DNA from: Allorhizobium ampelinum S4
Lineage (GTDB): Bacteria > Pseudomonadota > Alphaproteobacteria > Rhizobiales > Rhizobiaceae
Length of the DNA: 64,000 nucleotides
Assembly (NCBI RefSeq): GCF_000016285.1
Contig: NC_011989.1
Location: 2,669,001-2,733,000, forward strand
Reading direction: 5' to 3'
Position numbers and translations under genes: made by a program. Below are positions 45,173 through 53,538 of this stretch, piece by piece. Under the pieces are notes generated by a model. It was given only the letters and a program-made list of their open reading frames with translations. It had not been told where the DNA came from and ran no database searches. Position 1 is the first letter of the stretch. Each line of letters starts with the position of its first letter.

Positions 45173-46018
45173 GTGGATTGGCTGACTGATTTCAAAATTC
45201 CCATCGGCCCCACCGCCAAAGTCGTTGTTGACTGGCTGACGGCCAACGGAGCCTGGTTTTTCGACTGGCTCTCCCACCTCATTTCAAGCAGTATCGATGG
45301 CGTTCTGTTCGTGCTGCAATATCCCAACCCGCTGGTGACAGCACTTGCCATCAGCATTATCGCCTGGCTGCTGCGCCGCTCCCTTCTCGTGGCGATCTTC
45401 ACCTTTCTCGGCCTGGCGCTGATCATCAACCAGGGCTATTTCAAGGAAACCACCGAGACGCTGGCGCTGGTTCTGGCCTCCACCGCCGTCTGTATGCTGA
45501 TCGGCGTGCCGCTCGGCATCCTGGCCGCGCGCCGCGCATGGATCTACGCCCTCATGCGCCCGGTCCTGGACCTGATGCAGACCATCCCGACCTTCGTCTA
45601 TCTCATCCCGGCGCTGATCCTGTTCGGGCTCGGCATGGTGCCCGGTCTGATCGCCACGGTGATCTTTGCCGTCCCCTCACCCATTCGTCTGACCCGGCTC
45701 GGCATCGTCTCCACCCCTTCCTCCCTGGTGGAAGCTGCCGTTGCCTTCGGCGCCACGCCCACCCAGGTGCTGCGCAAGGTGGAATTGCCCTATGCCCTGC
45801 CACAGATCATGGCAGGACTGACCCAGACCATCATGCTGTCGCTGTCCATGGTGGTGATTGCCGCGCTGGTCGGCGCTGCCGGTCTCGGCGTTCCGGTGGT
45901 GCGGGCGCTGAATACCGTCAATATCGCCAGGGGTTTCGAAGCCGGCCTTTGTATCGTCATCCTGGCAATCATTCTGGATCGGATGTTCCGCATTCCATCG
46001 GCGGGAGATGACCAATGA
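45173..46018 (+). CDS. choW: Choline ABC transporter permease ChoW
   Basis: The 281-residue inner-membrane permease has about six or seven helices and the binding-protein-dependent transport signature (EAAVAFGATPTQVLRKVELPYALPQIMAGL, about residues 187-216). GTG at 45173 is the only suitable start and has AAAGGA before it. It lies 106 bp after choX, and its stop overlaps choV (ATGA). It forms the membrane channel of the quaternary-amine uptake system that supplies choline for osmoprotection or catabolism. Confidence 0.93.
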   Translation: MDWLTDFKIPIGPTAKVVVDWLTANGAWFFDWLSHLISSSIDGVLFVLQYPNPLVTALAISIIAWLLRRSLLVAIFTFLGLALIINQGYFKETTETLALVLASTAVCMLIGVPLGILAARRAWIYALMRPVLDLMQTIPTFVYLIPALILFGLGMVPGLIATVIFAVPSPIRLTRLGIVSTPSSLVEAAVAFGATPTQVLRKVELPYALPQIMAGLTQTIMLSLSMVVIAALVGAAGLGVPVVRALNTVNIARGFEAGLCIVILAIILDRMFRIPSAGDDQ

Positions 46019-47058
46019 GCGATGCAGTCATCTTCGGAAATGTCGACATCATATTCGGCGATCGGCCACAAAAGGCACTTGCCCTGGTCGATCAGGGCCG
46101 GACACGCGACGAGATCAACAAGGAAACCGGCCTGATCCTCGGCGTGGCCAATGCCTCGCTGACTTTGAAGGAAGGCGAAATCCTGGTGCTGATGGGCCTG
46201 TCCGGCTCCGGCAAATCGACACTGCTGCGGGCCGTCAACGGCTTGGCGCCCGTGGTGCGCGGCTCGGTGTCGGTTAAGTCGCGCAATGGCTTTGTTGATC
46301 CCTACCAGGCCAGCCGCAAGGCGTTGCGCGACCTGCGCATGCACAGCGTCTCGATGGTGTTCCAGCAATTCGGCCTGCTGCCTTGGCGCAGCGTTGCCGA
46401 CAATATCGGCTTCGGGCTGGAATTGGCGGGCGTTGGCGAAAAGGAGCGGCGGAAAATCGTTGCCGAGCAATTGGAATTGGTCAACCTGACGCAATGGGCC
46501 GACCGCAAGGTGGACGAATTGTCCGGTGGCATGCAGCAGCGGGTCGGCCTGGCCCGCGCCTTTGCCACCGGCGCACCGATCCTGTTGATGGACGAACCGT
46601 TCTCGGCGCTCGATCCGCTGATCCGCACACGCTTGCAGGATGAATTGCTGGAATTCCAGCATCGACTAAAAAAGACCATCCTGTTCGTCAGCCACGATCT
46701 GGATGAGGCCTTCCGGATTGGCAACCGCATCGCCATCATGGAAAGCGGCAGGATCATCCAATGCGGCACGCCGCAGCAGATCGTCCAGAACCCGGCGGAT
46801 CAATATGTCGCCGATTTCGTGCGCAACATGAACCCGATCAGCATGTTGACGGCGAGAGATGTCATGACTGCCGGTACCAGTCACACGCCGGGTCTCGGCG
46901 TCACCGCCACCGCCGCGCCGGAAACGCCGCTGATCGATATTCTTGACGCCATGGCCCGCCAGCCCGGCCTGGTCGGCGTGGTGGAGAACGGCACGGTGAT
47001 CGGCGCGATCGGCGCGCAGGATGTGGTCTCGGCTCTAACCCGGCACCGCCAGACCTGA
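46015..47058 (+). CDS. choV: Choline ABC transporter ATP-binding protein ChoV
   Basis: The 347-residue ATPase has Walker A GLSGSGKST (about residues 62-70), the Q-loop FQQFGLLPW, the signature LSGGMQQRVGLARA and Walker B PILLMDEPFSALDPL. The C-terminal 60 residues are a short, probably CBS-like regulatory extension, as in betaine/choline ABC ATPases of the ProV class. It is coupled to choW by a 4-bp overlap. Confidence 0.94.
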   Translation: MSDAVIFGNVDIIFGDRPQKALALVDQGRTRDEINKETGLILGVANASLTLKEGEILVLMGLSGSGKSTLLRAVNGLAPVVRGSVSVKSRNGFVDPYQASRKALRDLRMHSVSMVFQQFGLLPWRSVADNIGFGLELAGVGEKERRKIVAEQLELVNLTQWADRKVDELSGGMQQRVGLARAFATGAPILLMDEPFSALDPLIRTRLQDELLEFQHRLKKTILFVSHDLDEAFRIGNRIAIMESGRIIQCGTPQQIVQNPADQYVADFVRNMNPISMLTARDVMTAGTSHTPGLGVTATAAPETPLIDILDAMARQPGLVGVVENGTVIGAIGAQDVVSALTRHRQT

Positions 47059-47249
47059 CGTAGAAAGAGGCGCAGAACGACGCCATTTAGCCGAGGGCCG
47101 CTGCTTACGGTATCATGCGTTTATTAAAACCCGTGATGCCATGAGCGGCGGCCCTTGACGCTTTCCCGCTAGGGAACGCTGGGATATGGTTGAAGCTCCG
47201 CTCTGCCCACAAGCAGCACGCACCCAGCCGCAAACCATGAGACAGCCCG

Positions 47250-47981
47250 ATGATCGACCGCCCCTCTCCCATCCGTCCAACTGATGACGAGGCGCGGCGC
47301 CAGGCGCGGACCCTGTTGCGCAGCGCCACCCATGTTCCCCTGGGCGTTCTCGATCCGCAAACCGGTGGGCCTTTCGTCAGTCGCGTGCTGATGGGCACCA
47401 TGCCGGATGGAACGCTGACCGTTCTGGTCTCACGCCTCTCGGCTCATACCCGGGCCATGCTGGCCGATCCGCGCGTATCGCTGCTGGCCGGCGAACCCGG
47501 CAAGGGTGATCCCCTCGCCTATCCGCGTCTCACCGTTCAATGCCTTGCAAGCCCGGTGGACCCCGATAGCGACATTCATCAGGCGATGCGTTGCCGCTTT
47601 CTGGCCCGTCATCCCAAGGCAAAGCTCTATATCGATTTTCCGGATTTTCTGTTTTTCCAGCTCATGCCGCAACGTGCCGCCATGAACGGCGGGTTCGGAA
47701 AAGCCTTCCTGCTGGATGGAGAGGATTTGTTGATTCGAACAAAGCTTACGTTCGCCGACGGTAAAACCGAGGCTCAAACCATACAAGATTTAGGGTATGG
47801 ACTTCTGCAAATCATAAAAAATCCCCCTTATCATAAGGGGCAAAAGCCGAAGGGAAAAGTCACAATCTGCGGGTTGGATGCGTCGGGAATCGACTTTTTT
47901 TGGGGTAAAAGGCTGTTTCGATGCGAATTTGAGCGTGAAATTGTGTCTTTGGACACACACCCTTCACTCCAATCTAATTAA
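47250..47981 (+). CDS. HugZ-like pyridoxamine-oxidase-fold heme protein with divergent C-terminus
   Basis: The 243-residue protein has an N-terminal split-barrel domain like HugZ heme oxygenases and pyridoxamine-5'-phosphate-oxidase relatives (RSATHVPLGVLDPQTGGPFVSRVLMG, LSRLSAHTRAMLADPRVSLLAGEPGKGDPLAYPRLTV, FFQLMPQRAAMNGGFGKAFLL). The C-terminal DUF2470-like part keeps a final GLDASGIDFFWG strand. It lacks the EHMNxDH motif I expect there and is more AT-rich from about 47740. Heme or flavin use cannot be confirmed. The function is likely linked to iron or heme. Confidence 0.78.
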   Translation: MIDRPSPIRPTDDEARRQARTLLRSATHVPLGVLDPQTGGPFVSRVLMGTMPDGTLTVLVSRLSAHTRAMLADPRVSLLAGEPGKGDPLAYPRLTVQCLASPVDPDSDIHQAMRCRFLARHPKAKLYIDFPDFLFFQLMPQRAAMNGGFGKAFLLDGEDLLIRTKLTFADGKTEAQTIQDLGYGLLQIIKNPPYHKGQKPKGKVTICGLDASGIDFFWGKRLFRCEFEREIVSLDTHPSLQSN

Positions 47982-48000
47982 GATGAAACGATACCTTAAA

Positions 48001-48016
48001 TTTAGGCATATACAAT
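48001..48016 (+). promoter_or_regulatory. Possible NolR box upstream of the NolR-like gene
   Basis: TTTAG-GCATATACA-AT matches the published NolR consensus (A/T)TTAG-N9-A(T/A), 100 bp before the regulator gene. NolR regulates itself in Sinorhizobium, so autoregulation is plausible. The motif is degenerate and could occur by chance. Confidence 0.4.
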
Positions 48017-48118
48017 CCTCCTCATATTGCTAGACTCAAGGCGTAGGGTTTCTTGTGGGATGCAACAACCAGGGCCTGCCATGTGTGCAGGCCAATCGCT
48101 TCAAAGGAAGATTGAGAG

Positions 48119-48436
48119 ATGAAAGCCAATGACTTGTCTGATCACTCGAATGCGGCTGCCGGCCTCCTCACGGCCATGGCCAATCCTAAGCGACTGATGA
48201 TTCTCTGCAGCCTGGTTCAAGGTGAGGTGCCGGTTGGCGTCTTGGCCTCGCAGGTTGGCTTGAGCCAGTCAGCGCTGTCCCAGCACCTGTCCAAGCTTCG
48301 CGCCCAGAAGCTGGTCAAGACCCGCCGCGATGCCCAGACCATCTATTATTCCAGCACGTCGGATGCCGTCATGAAAGTGCTCGGCACGCTCGAGGATATA
48401 TTCTGCCATCAGGAAAGCAGCAGAAACGCTGCTTGA
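48119..48436 (+). CDS. ArsR-family winged-helix regulator, NolR-like
   Basis: The 105-residue regulator has an ArsR/SmtB winged helix with LTAMANPKRLMILCSLVQGEV, VGVLASQVGLSQSALSQHLSKLRAQKLVKTRRDAQTIYYSSTSDAV. This reads very close to the NolR proteins of Rhizobiaceae, global repressors that affect nodulation, conjugation and growth. The metal-binding Cys motif of ArsR sensors is absent. It is a stand-alone gene with its own terminator and a possible NolR box upstream. Confidence 0.85.
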   Translation: MKANDLSDHSNAAAGLLTAMANPKRLMILCSLVQGEVPVGVLASQVGLSQSALSQHLSKLRAQKLVKTRRDAQTIYYSSTSDAVMKVLGTLEDIFCHQESSRNAA

Positions 48437-48473
48437 ATGATAACGCTGACATAACAGCTTAATCTAAAATAAA

Positions 48474-48507
48474 AGGCGGCTTGATGTTAAAAATACATCG
48501 GCCGCCT
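48474..48507 (+). terminator. Hairpin after the NolR-like gene
   Basis: AGGCGGC (48474-48480) pairs with GCCGCCT (48501-48507), and inside it GATGT pairs with ACATC around TAAAAAT. The stem is strong but only a short T-rich stretch follows, so the terminator call is moderate. Confidence 0.55.
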
Positions 48508-49308
48508 ATCCTATTCTTGACTGAACCGCGGGAAACAGATCAGCAGGACATCAGCCAGCGCGCATCTGCATTAATGGCTATTCCTGACAGCTAGCTGAAC
48601 AGGCAATCTGCTTTATAAAATTTCAGATTTTCAAAACCCGTTGGCGACCTATATTTTGGCGCTCGTCTGATGTCGCAAGCAGGCCTGTCCGGCCAGCAGA
48701 TGACAGACCCCGAACCACCAATGCAGTTCGGAGCCCGCTCTCTTCAAAAAAAGCGTCTATTCCTACTCCCGCACACTTCAAATCCCGTGGGATTGAGAGA
48801 GTTATGCAGCAGTGGCCGCCGGTCGATCGATGCTGTCGAACTGCCCTTCGATCCTGCATCTGATCATGCTGGCATATACCCATGGCGAGCTTGTGCCGAC
48901 CTTGCCCGCTGAACGTGCAATCCGCGATGCTTCCGTATTTTGCGTTTTATCAAATGCAGAAAAACGCTGCGCCGTCATCGCGTTTCAACTCCATTTCCTT
49001 CTTTTTCCCATTCTGGTTTGAGGAGGACATTATGCATCAGGATAAACACTGACTTCGCTGATTATTCAGGATAGCCGCCCTCTGGCCGCTTGACGGCACA
49101 AGGCCGGCTGCTAGTTTGACCGCGCGGTAAATTTATGCGGAGCGGCTGGCCTAGATGGACGGCTGATTTGCCAGTTACAGCGCCATATGTCCATGTCACT
49201 GCGGCGTGACCTTCAATATGTGAAGACACGAACCCGCAGCCGATTGAACCACCGGATATGGCCCCGAAACCACTGACAGGGCCCGCGGAAAGGGCCATGG
49301 AGAGCATC
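48508..49308. other. Gene-poor intergenic stretch
   Basis: This 800-bp region before the aminotransferase gene holds only short overlapping frames with no recognisable protein. One six-codon ORF (ATG at 49032) sits behind an excellent GAGGAGG site but stops immediately. It could be a leader, a gene remnant or chance. No repeat or palindrome of note was found. Confidence 0.4.
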
Positions 49309-50634
49309 ATGTCCAATCGCACCACTATTCCCAACGACCTGCGCGCCTTCTGGATGCCGTTTACCGCCAATCGCCAATACAAGCAGGAGCCGCGCCTGTT
49401 CGTTGGCGCCAAGGACATGTATTACACCACCCATGATGGCCGTCAGGTTCTGGATGGCACGGCAGGTCTGTGGTGCGTCAACGCCGGCCATTGCCGCCCT
49501 CTGATCACCGAGGCGATCCGTCAGCAGGCGGGCGAACTGGATTACGCCCCCGCCTTCCAGCTCGGCCATCCCAAGGCCTTCGAGCTGGCCAACCGCCTGG
49601 TGGATATCGCTCCTGCCGGCATGGAGCATGTGCTTTACACCAATTCCGGCTCCGAATCGGTCGAGACCGCGCTGAAGGTGGCGCTGGCCTATCACCGCGT
49701 CAAAGGCAATGGCTCGCGCTTCCGCCTGATCGGCCGCGAGCGCGGCTATCACGGCGTCAATTTCGGCGGCATTTCGGTGGGTGGCATCGTCTCCAACCGC
49801 AAGATGTTCGGCACGCTTTTGACCGGCGTCGACCACATGCCCCATACCCATTTGCCAGAAAAGAACGCCTTCACCAAGGGACAGCCGGAGCATGGTGGCG
49901 ATCTGGCAGCCGAGCTGGAGCGCATCGTCACCCTGCATGACGCCTCCACGGTTGCTGCCGTTATCGTCGAGCCGGTCGCAGGCTCCACCGGCGTGCTGAT
50001 CCCGCCGAAGGGCTATCTGCAAAAGCTGCGCGATATCTGCACCAAGCACGGTATCCTGTTGATTTTCGATGAAGTCATCACCGGCTATGGCCGTCTTGGC
50101 GCGCCGTTTGCCGCCCAGTATTTCGATGTGACGCCGGACATTATCGTCACCGCCAAGGGCCTGACCAATGGCGTCATCCCGATGGGCGCGGTGTTCGTGA
50201 CATCAGAAATCCACGATGCCTTCATGTCCGGCCCGGAACACATGATCGAGTTCTTCCACGGCTATACCTATTCCGGCAACCCGATTGCCTCAGCCGCAGC
50301 GCTTGGCACGCTCGACACCTACCGGGACGAAGGCCTGCTGACCCGCGCCAGCGAACTCGCCCCCTATTGGGAAGAACAGCTTCACAGCCTTGCCGACTGC
50401 CCCAATGTCATTGATATCAGAAATATTGGCCTGATCGGCGCCGTGGAGCTGAAACCCATCGACGGCGAACCCACCAAACGCGCCTTCAACGCCTTCCTGA
50501 AGGCCTATGAAGACGGATTGCTGATCCGCACCACCGGCGACATCATCGCCCTGTCACCGCCGCTGATCATCTCCAAGGCCGAAATCGACCAATTGATCGA
50601 CAAGCTGCGCAAGGTGCTGATGAGCAATATCTGA
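49309..50634 (+). CDS. Omega-amino-acid:pyruvate aminotransferase (class III, beta-alanine type)
   Basis: The 441-residue pyridoxal-phosphate enzyme belongs to the class III aminotransferases. The segments are LDGTAGLWCVNAGHCRP, LYTNSGSESVETALKVAL, ERGYHGVNFGGISVGG, LIFDEVITGYGRLG and the catalytic lysine in IIVTAKGLTNGVIPMGAVF. The pattern fits beta-alanine/omega-amino-acid:pyruvate transaminases. ATG 49309 follows GGAGAG. An upstream in-frame ATG at 49258 is less likely. It stands alone with its own terminator. Confidence 0.92.
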   Translation: MSNRTTIPNDLRAFWMPFTANRQYKQEPRLFVGAKDMYYTTHDGRQVLDGTAGLWCVNAGHCRPLITEAIRQQAGELDYAPAFQLGHPKAFELANRLVDIAPAGMEHVLYTNSGSESVETALKVALAYHRVKGNGSRFRLIGRERGYHGVNFGGISVGGIVSNRKMFGTLLTGVDHMPHTHLPEKNAFTKGQPEHGGDLAAELERIVTLHDASTVAAVIVEPVAGSTGVLIPPKGYLQKLRDICTKHGILLIFDEVITGYGRLGAPFAAQYFDVTPDIIVTAKGLTNGVIPMGAVFVTSEIHDAFMSGPEHMIEFFHGYTYSGNPIASAAALGTLDTYRDEGLLTRASELAPYWEEQLHSLADCPNVIDIRNIGLIGAVELKPIDGEPTKRAFNAFLKAYEDGLLIRTTGDIIALSPPLIISKAEIDQLIDKLRKVLMSNI

Positions 50635-50658
50635 CGGCGGTTACGCGTTAGACATGAT

Positions 50659-50688
50659 AAAGGCGGCGGGTTTCCTGCCGCCTTTTTT
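50659..50688 (+). terminator. Intrinsic terminator of the aminotransferase gene
   Basis: The hairpin AAAGGCGGC / GCCGCCTTT is followed by TTTT. The insertion sequence begins directly at the end of the T run (50690), so the element landed immediately beside the terminator. Confidence 0.9.
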
Positions 50689-50689
50689 A

Positions 50690-51537
50690 GGCCGTAGACT
50701 CATAACGATCTGATCCAAATTCTTGCTGCTGCCAATTTGACAGCGGCGAGAAAGTTCAATGGGTCTTTGTCGTAACGGGTTGCGATGCCTCTGAACTGTT
50801 TGAGTTTGCTGAAGAAACGCTCAACGAGATTGCGCTGTCGGTAAACCCATTGGCTGAAAGGGAAGCTTCCCTTCCGATTGCTCTTGGCAGGAATATTGGC
50901 CCATGCCTGCCTTTGCTTTGCAAATGCTCTGATCGCGTTGGTATCGTAGGCCTTGTCCGCCAGCAGGATCGCACCCTTGGAGATTGTCTGTAACAATGGT
51001 TCTGCCATGCGACCATCATGGGCTTGACCGGCTGTGAGTGCGAGACGGATCGTCGGCCATCGGCGTCGACAACGGCGTGGATTTTGGTGGTCAAGCCGCC
51101 ACGGGAACGTCCCATGCAGCCATCGTGTTGATCCCCCTTTTTCCCGTGGCCGCATGTTGATGAACACGGACACAGGAGCTGTCGATCATAACGATATCGC
51201 CGTCGAAAGCCTTGGAAATCTCGCCCAGAACATGATCCCAGACACCCGCCTTTCGCCATCGCACGAACCGGTTGTAGCAGGTTGTATATGGACCATATCG
51301 ATCAGGAACGTCTGCCCAGGGTGAACCTGTCCGAAACCGCCACAAGATGCCGTTGATCACCCGCCGGTCGTCAACCCGTGGCACCCCACGCGGCTTGTTG
51401 GGCAACAAGGGCTGGATGACAGTCCATTCGAAATCGGTGAGATCAAACCGGCGACGGGTCATGAGAGGCCTCCAAATCAAGGCCTCAGTGAATCAAAATC
51501 AGGCCGATTTGCAAACCCGGTTTATGAGTGTGCGGCC
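50690..51537 (-). mobile_element. IS5 family (IS427-type) insertion sequence, 848 bp
   Basis: Terminal inverted repeats read GGCCGTAGACTCATAA at the left end (50690-50705) and, in reverse complement, GGCCGCACACTCATAAA at the right end (51521-51537). They agree except for two or three bases. Both flanks carry TA (left ..TTA, right TAA..), consistent with a 2-bp TA target duplication. Size and two-frame transposase are typical of the IS427 group. Confidence 0.9.
50700..51480 (-). pseudogene. IS427-type transposase, two frames with an extra frameshift
   Basis: Frame one (51480 to about 51140) carries the helix-turn-helix region and the first catalytic Asp (DIVMIDSS). At GGGAAAAAGGGGG (about 51130-51145) a -1 shift leads into a second frame with KKGDQHDGCMGRSRGGL, the normal programmed-frameshift position. 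A further one-base change near 51050-51055 (GGCCGACGATCC on the minus strand) moves the rest into a third frame, which holds ADKAYD (second Asp) and QRNLVERFFSKLKQFR (Glu). The extra shift probably inactivates the transposase. Confidence 0.8.
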
Positions 51538-51785
51538 TAATAGAAGTTGGTGCCTCTGAACAAAGTGTTGAAGCAGTTCATACGCTTGCTATATGTCGCT
51601 TTCAGAAGGCATCCAGTCGCTTCAACTTGCGACACACACTCTTATTTTCAAGCACTTCTGGATGGAATCTCGTTGCGAACGTCTCCCTAAAATGATCTAA
51701 TTGCGTCATGATCGATATTTTGTAGCGCTCCGCCGGGAATAGAGACATATCCTGCCGAGGCTTTCGAAAATGGGGGGAATTGTGC

Positions 51786-52745
51786 ATGGATATCACCGCA
51801 TCTGCTGCATCCGTCTCCGGCTTGTCGCTGCAAGCAAAGCTTGAAATTGTCCTGCGCAAGGCAGCCGCCCTCCTCCCTGCCGATATCGGCAACCGGCTGC
51901 TGGCGCTTGTCACCCCCACGTCACTTGCCATCATGGCGGGGGTCGTACTGATCTGGGCGGGATCGCATTTTGTCGGCGTCGGTGAAATTGCCGATGTGAT
52001 CCTTCTAGCCGCTGGCTGGCTGATGATCGGAACGGCAGCGGTGCAAGGCGGCGAAAAGCTTTTGGATTTCGCGGTTGGCACACATTCCGCCAAGACCACC
52101 GCAGATCTGGACAAAGCGGCAAAGGATCTGGCGGATGCCATCACCATTCTCGGTGTCGATGTCGTGCTTGGGCTGCTGCTCAAGGGCAAGCCGAAAGGAA
52201 CGTTCAAGAGCGTCCAAGGCACGATGCCAAGCTATAGTCAGTTCACTCGAGCCATGCCTAAAGCCGGACCAATGCGGATCTACGAGGCAAAACTGGTGTT
52301 CTCGCGCAGCAAATTCGCCGGACAGGGCGGCACCCGGCCGGACAATGTCGCGACCATCGGCCGCGACTTCTTTCCGGGAGCGAAACCTTTTCCAGAGGTT
52401 ATCCGGTCCGTTCGCCAGACGGTCTATCACGAGCGTATCCATCAGCGGCTGACACAAGCCTTTTCCCTGCTCGGTCGTCCCGGTCTTTATATGAAGATGG
52501 GCGCTTACAAGCGCTCCTATATCCTGCGCTATATAGAGGAAGCCGCCGCCGAGGCCTACGGACTGGCCCGCACTGGCGGTGCGCGCCCAGGCGAACTTTC
52601 GGCAATCCAGTTCCCGCTGAACGGCAATTACGGCATCACCGTCGCCAAGATGGGCGAGGAAGCCAAAGGGGTTTTGCTCGGCCCGATCGCGGTGGGCGGC
52701 GCCACATACAACGCCTTTTACGGGGCAGCACACAATGATCACTGA
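51786..52745 (+). CDS. Predicted polymorphic toxin with transmembrane module and zincin (HExxH) domain
   Basis: The 319-residue protein has two N-terminal hydrophobic helices (TPTSLAIMAGVVLIWAGSHF and ADVILLAAGWLMIGTAAV), then TADLDKAAKDLADAI and ILGVDVVLGLLLKGKP. This arrangement is seen in front of toxin domains in polymorphic effectors. The C-terminal domain has HERIH at residues 215-219, an HExxH zinc-protease motif. A downstream YIEEAAAEAYG at 249-259 could supply the third, glutamate ligand. GGGGGGA precedes ATG 51786. Two small paralogous genes follow, the first overlapping its stop, as expected for immunity. No secretion-system gene is adjacent. Confidence 0.65.
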   Translation: MDITASAASVSGLSLQAKLEIVLRKAAALLPADIGNRLLALVTPTSLAIMAGVVLIWAGSHFVGVGEIADVILLAAGWLMIGTAAVQGGEKLLDFAVGTHSAKTTADLDKAAKDLADAITILGVDVVLGLLLKGKPKGTFKSVQGTMPSYSQFTRAMPKAGPMRIYEAKLVFSRSKFAGQGGTRPDNVATIGRDFFPGAKPFPEVIRSVRQTVYHERIHQRLTQAFSLLGRPGLYMKMGAYKRSYILRYIEEAAAEAYGLARTGGARPGELSAIQFPLNGNYGITVAKMGEEAKGVLLGPIAVGGATYNAFYGAAHNDH

Positions 52746-53001
52746 GCAGCAAGCGATCGAGGCTGCCGAGCGTTTCTTGACGCAACGAAAATACACGCCT
52801 TGGGACGAGACCTCGGTCCGGGTGACATTTTCCGAAATTGAGAACCGCTCGACATTCGTGGTCTCTGCCTACGACGCCGTTCCGCCCGGGGAAGAAGAGT
52901 GGATGCAGCCCCCGCCGGTGCCTGTCGCCTATCTCGTCGATGCCATCGGCGGCATCGTATACGGCGTTGAAACCGAGCGTGGACGCACGGTGTTCGGTTG
53001 A
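52735..53001 (+). CDS. Putative immunity protein 1 (tandem paralogue)
   Basis: The 88-residue protein begins ITEQQAIEAAERFLTQRKY and ends in AYLVDAIGGIVYGVETERGRTVFG. It overlaps the toxin stop by 11 bp, so it is translationally coupled to it. It aligns along its length with the next gene (shared EAxxAxxxFLxQR, EEWM/EDWM, YLVDA/YFVDA and a GR/SRT-F end). The layout resembles small YrhB/Imm35-like immunity proteins, though I cannot confirm the family. There is no signal peptide. Confidence 0.6.
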   Translation: MITEQQAIEAAERFLTQRKYTPWDETSVRVTFSEIENRSTFVVSAYDAVPPGEEEWMQPPPVPVAYLVDAIGGIVYGVETERGRTVFG

Positions 53002-53042
53002 TCTCCTGCGCGAGCGCCGACCATACTATGGCTTGATCGAAG

Positions 53043-53309
53043 ATGCTCGCTGAGGAAGAGGCACGAGAGGCGGTGCGCCAATTCCTGGCGCAAAGGCATC
53101 ACGCGCCCTTGCGGGAGAGCCTGACGACGGCTGAGCGACAAGTGATCGAAGACCGCGATGCCTGGGTGATCAGTGGGGTGTCAGAAGATTCTCCTGCCGA
53201 CGAAGACTGGATGTATTTTCTCATTCAGCTGACACTTTATTTCGTCGATGCCGCAACAGGCAGCGTGTTTGGCTACCAAGCCGGAAGCAGCCGCACGATC
53301 TTCAAGTGA
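53043..53309 (+). CDS. Putative immunity protein 2 (tandem paralogue)
   Basis: This 88-residue sister of the preceding gene has EEEAREAVRQFLAQRHHAP, SPADEDWMYFLIQLTLYFVDAATGSVFGY and SRTIF at the end. It lies 41 bp after the first copy. Equal length and colinear motifs indicate tandem duplication with strong divergence, typical of immunity genes kept against variant toxins. No own promoter is obvious. Confidence 0.6.
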   Translation: MLAEEEAREAVRQFLAQRHHAPLRESLTTAERQVIEDRDAWVISGVSEDSPADEDWMYFLIQLTLYFVDAATGSVFGYQAGSSRTIFK

Positions 53310-53538
53310 AGAATTTTAGTTTGGCTTGATTGCTCCTCTTCCAACGGTCGCCGATAGATGAAATTTTCCAGTATCTGGCCCCGCTTAACGAGACATATTG
53401 ATCGATGGCCTTAGATAGACGGCCTTCCGGTCTTCAGGGTTTTCCGTTACATCCACAGTCAATGCGGGGAACGAAACAGAACAACCCGAAAGGCGTGCAA
53501 ACCGGCATAGATCGGAACGCTGACCCAAGGAGACGACA

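Noticed and set aside
48623..49021. Short frames on both strands before the aminotransferase
   Set aside because: They have no recognisable domain, no consistent ribosome-binding site and overlapping frames of similar quality, so they look like chance ORFs.
49032..49052. Six-codon ORF behind an excellent GAGGAGG ribosome-binding site
   Set aside because: It is too short to judge, has no codon bias to suggest attenuation and lies 250 bp before the next gene. It is noted within the intergenic entry only.
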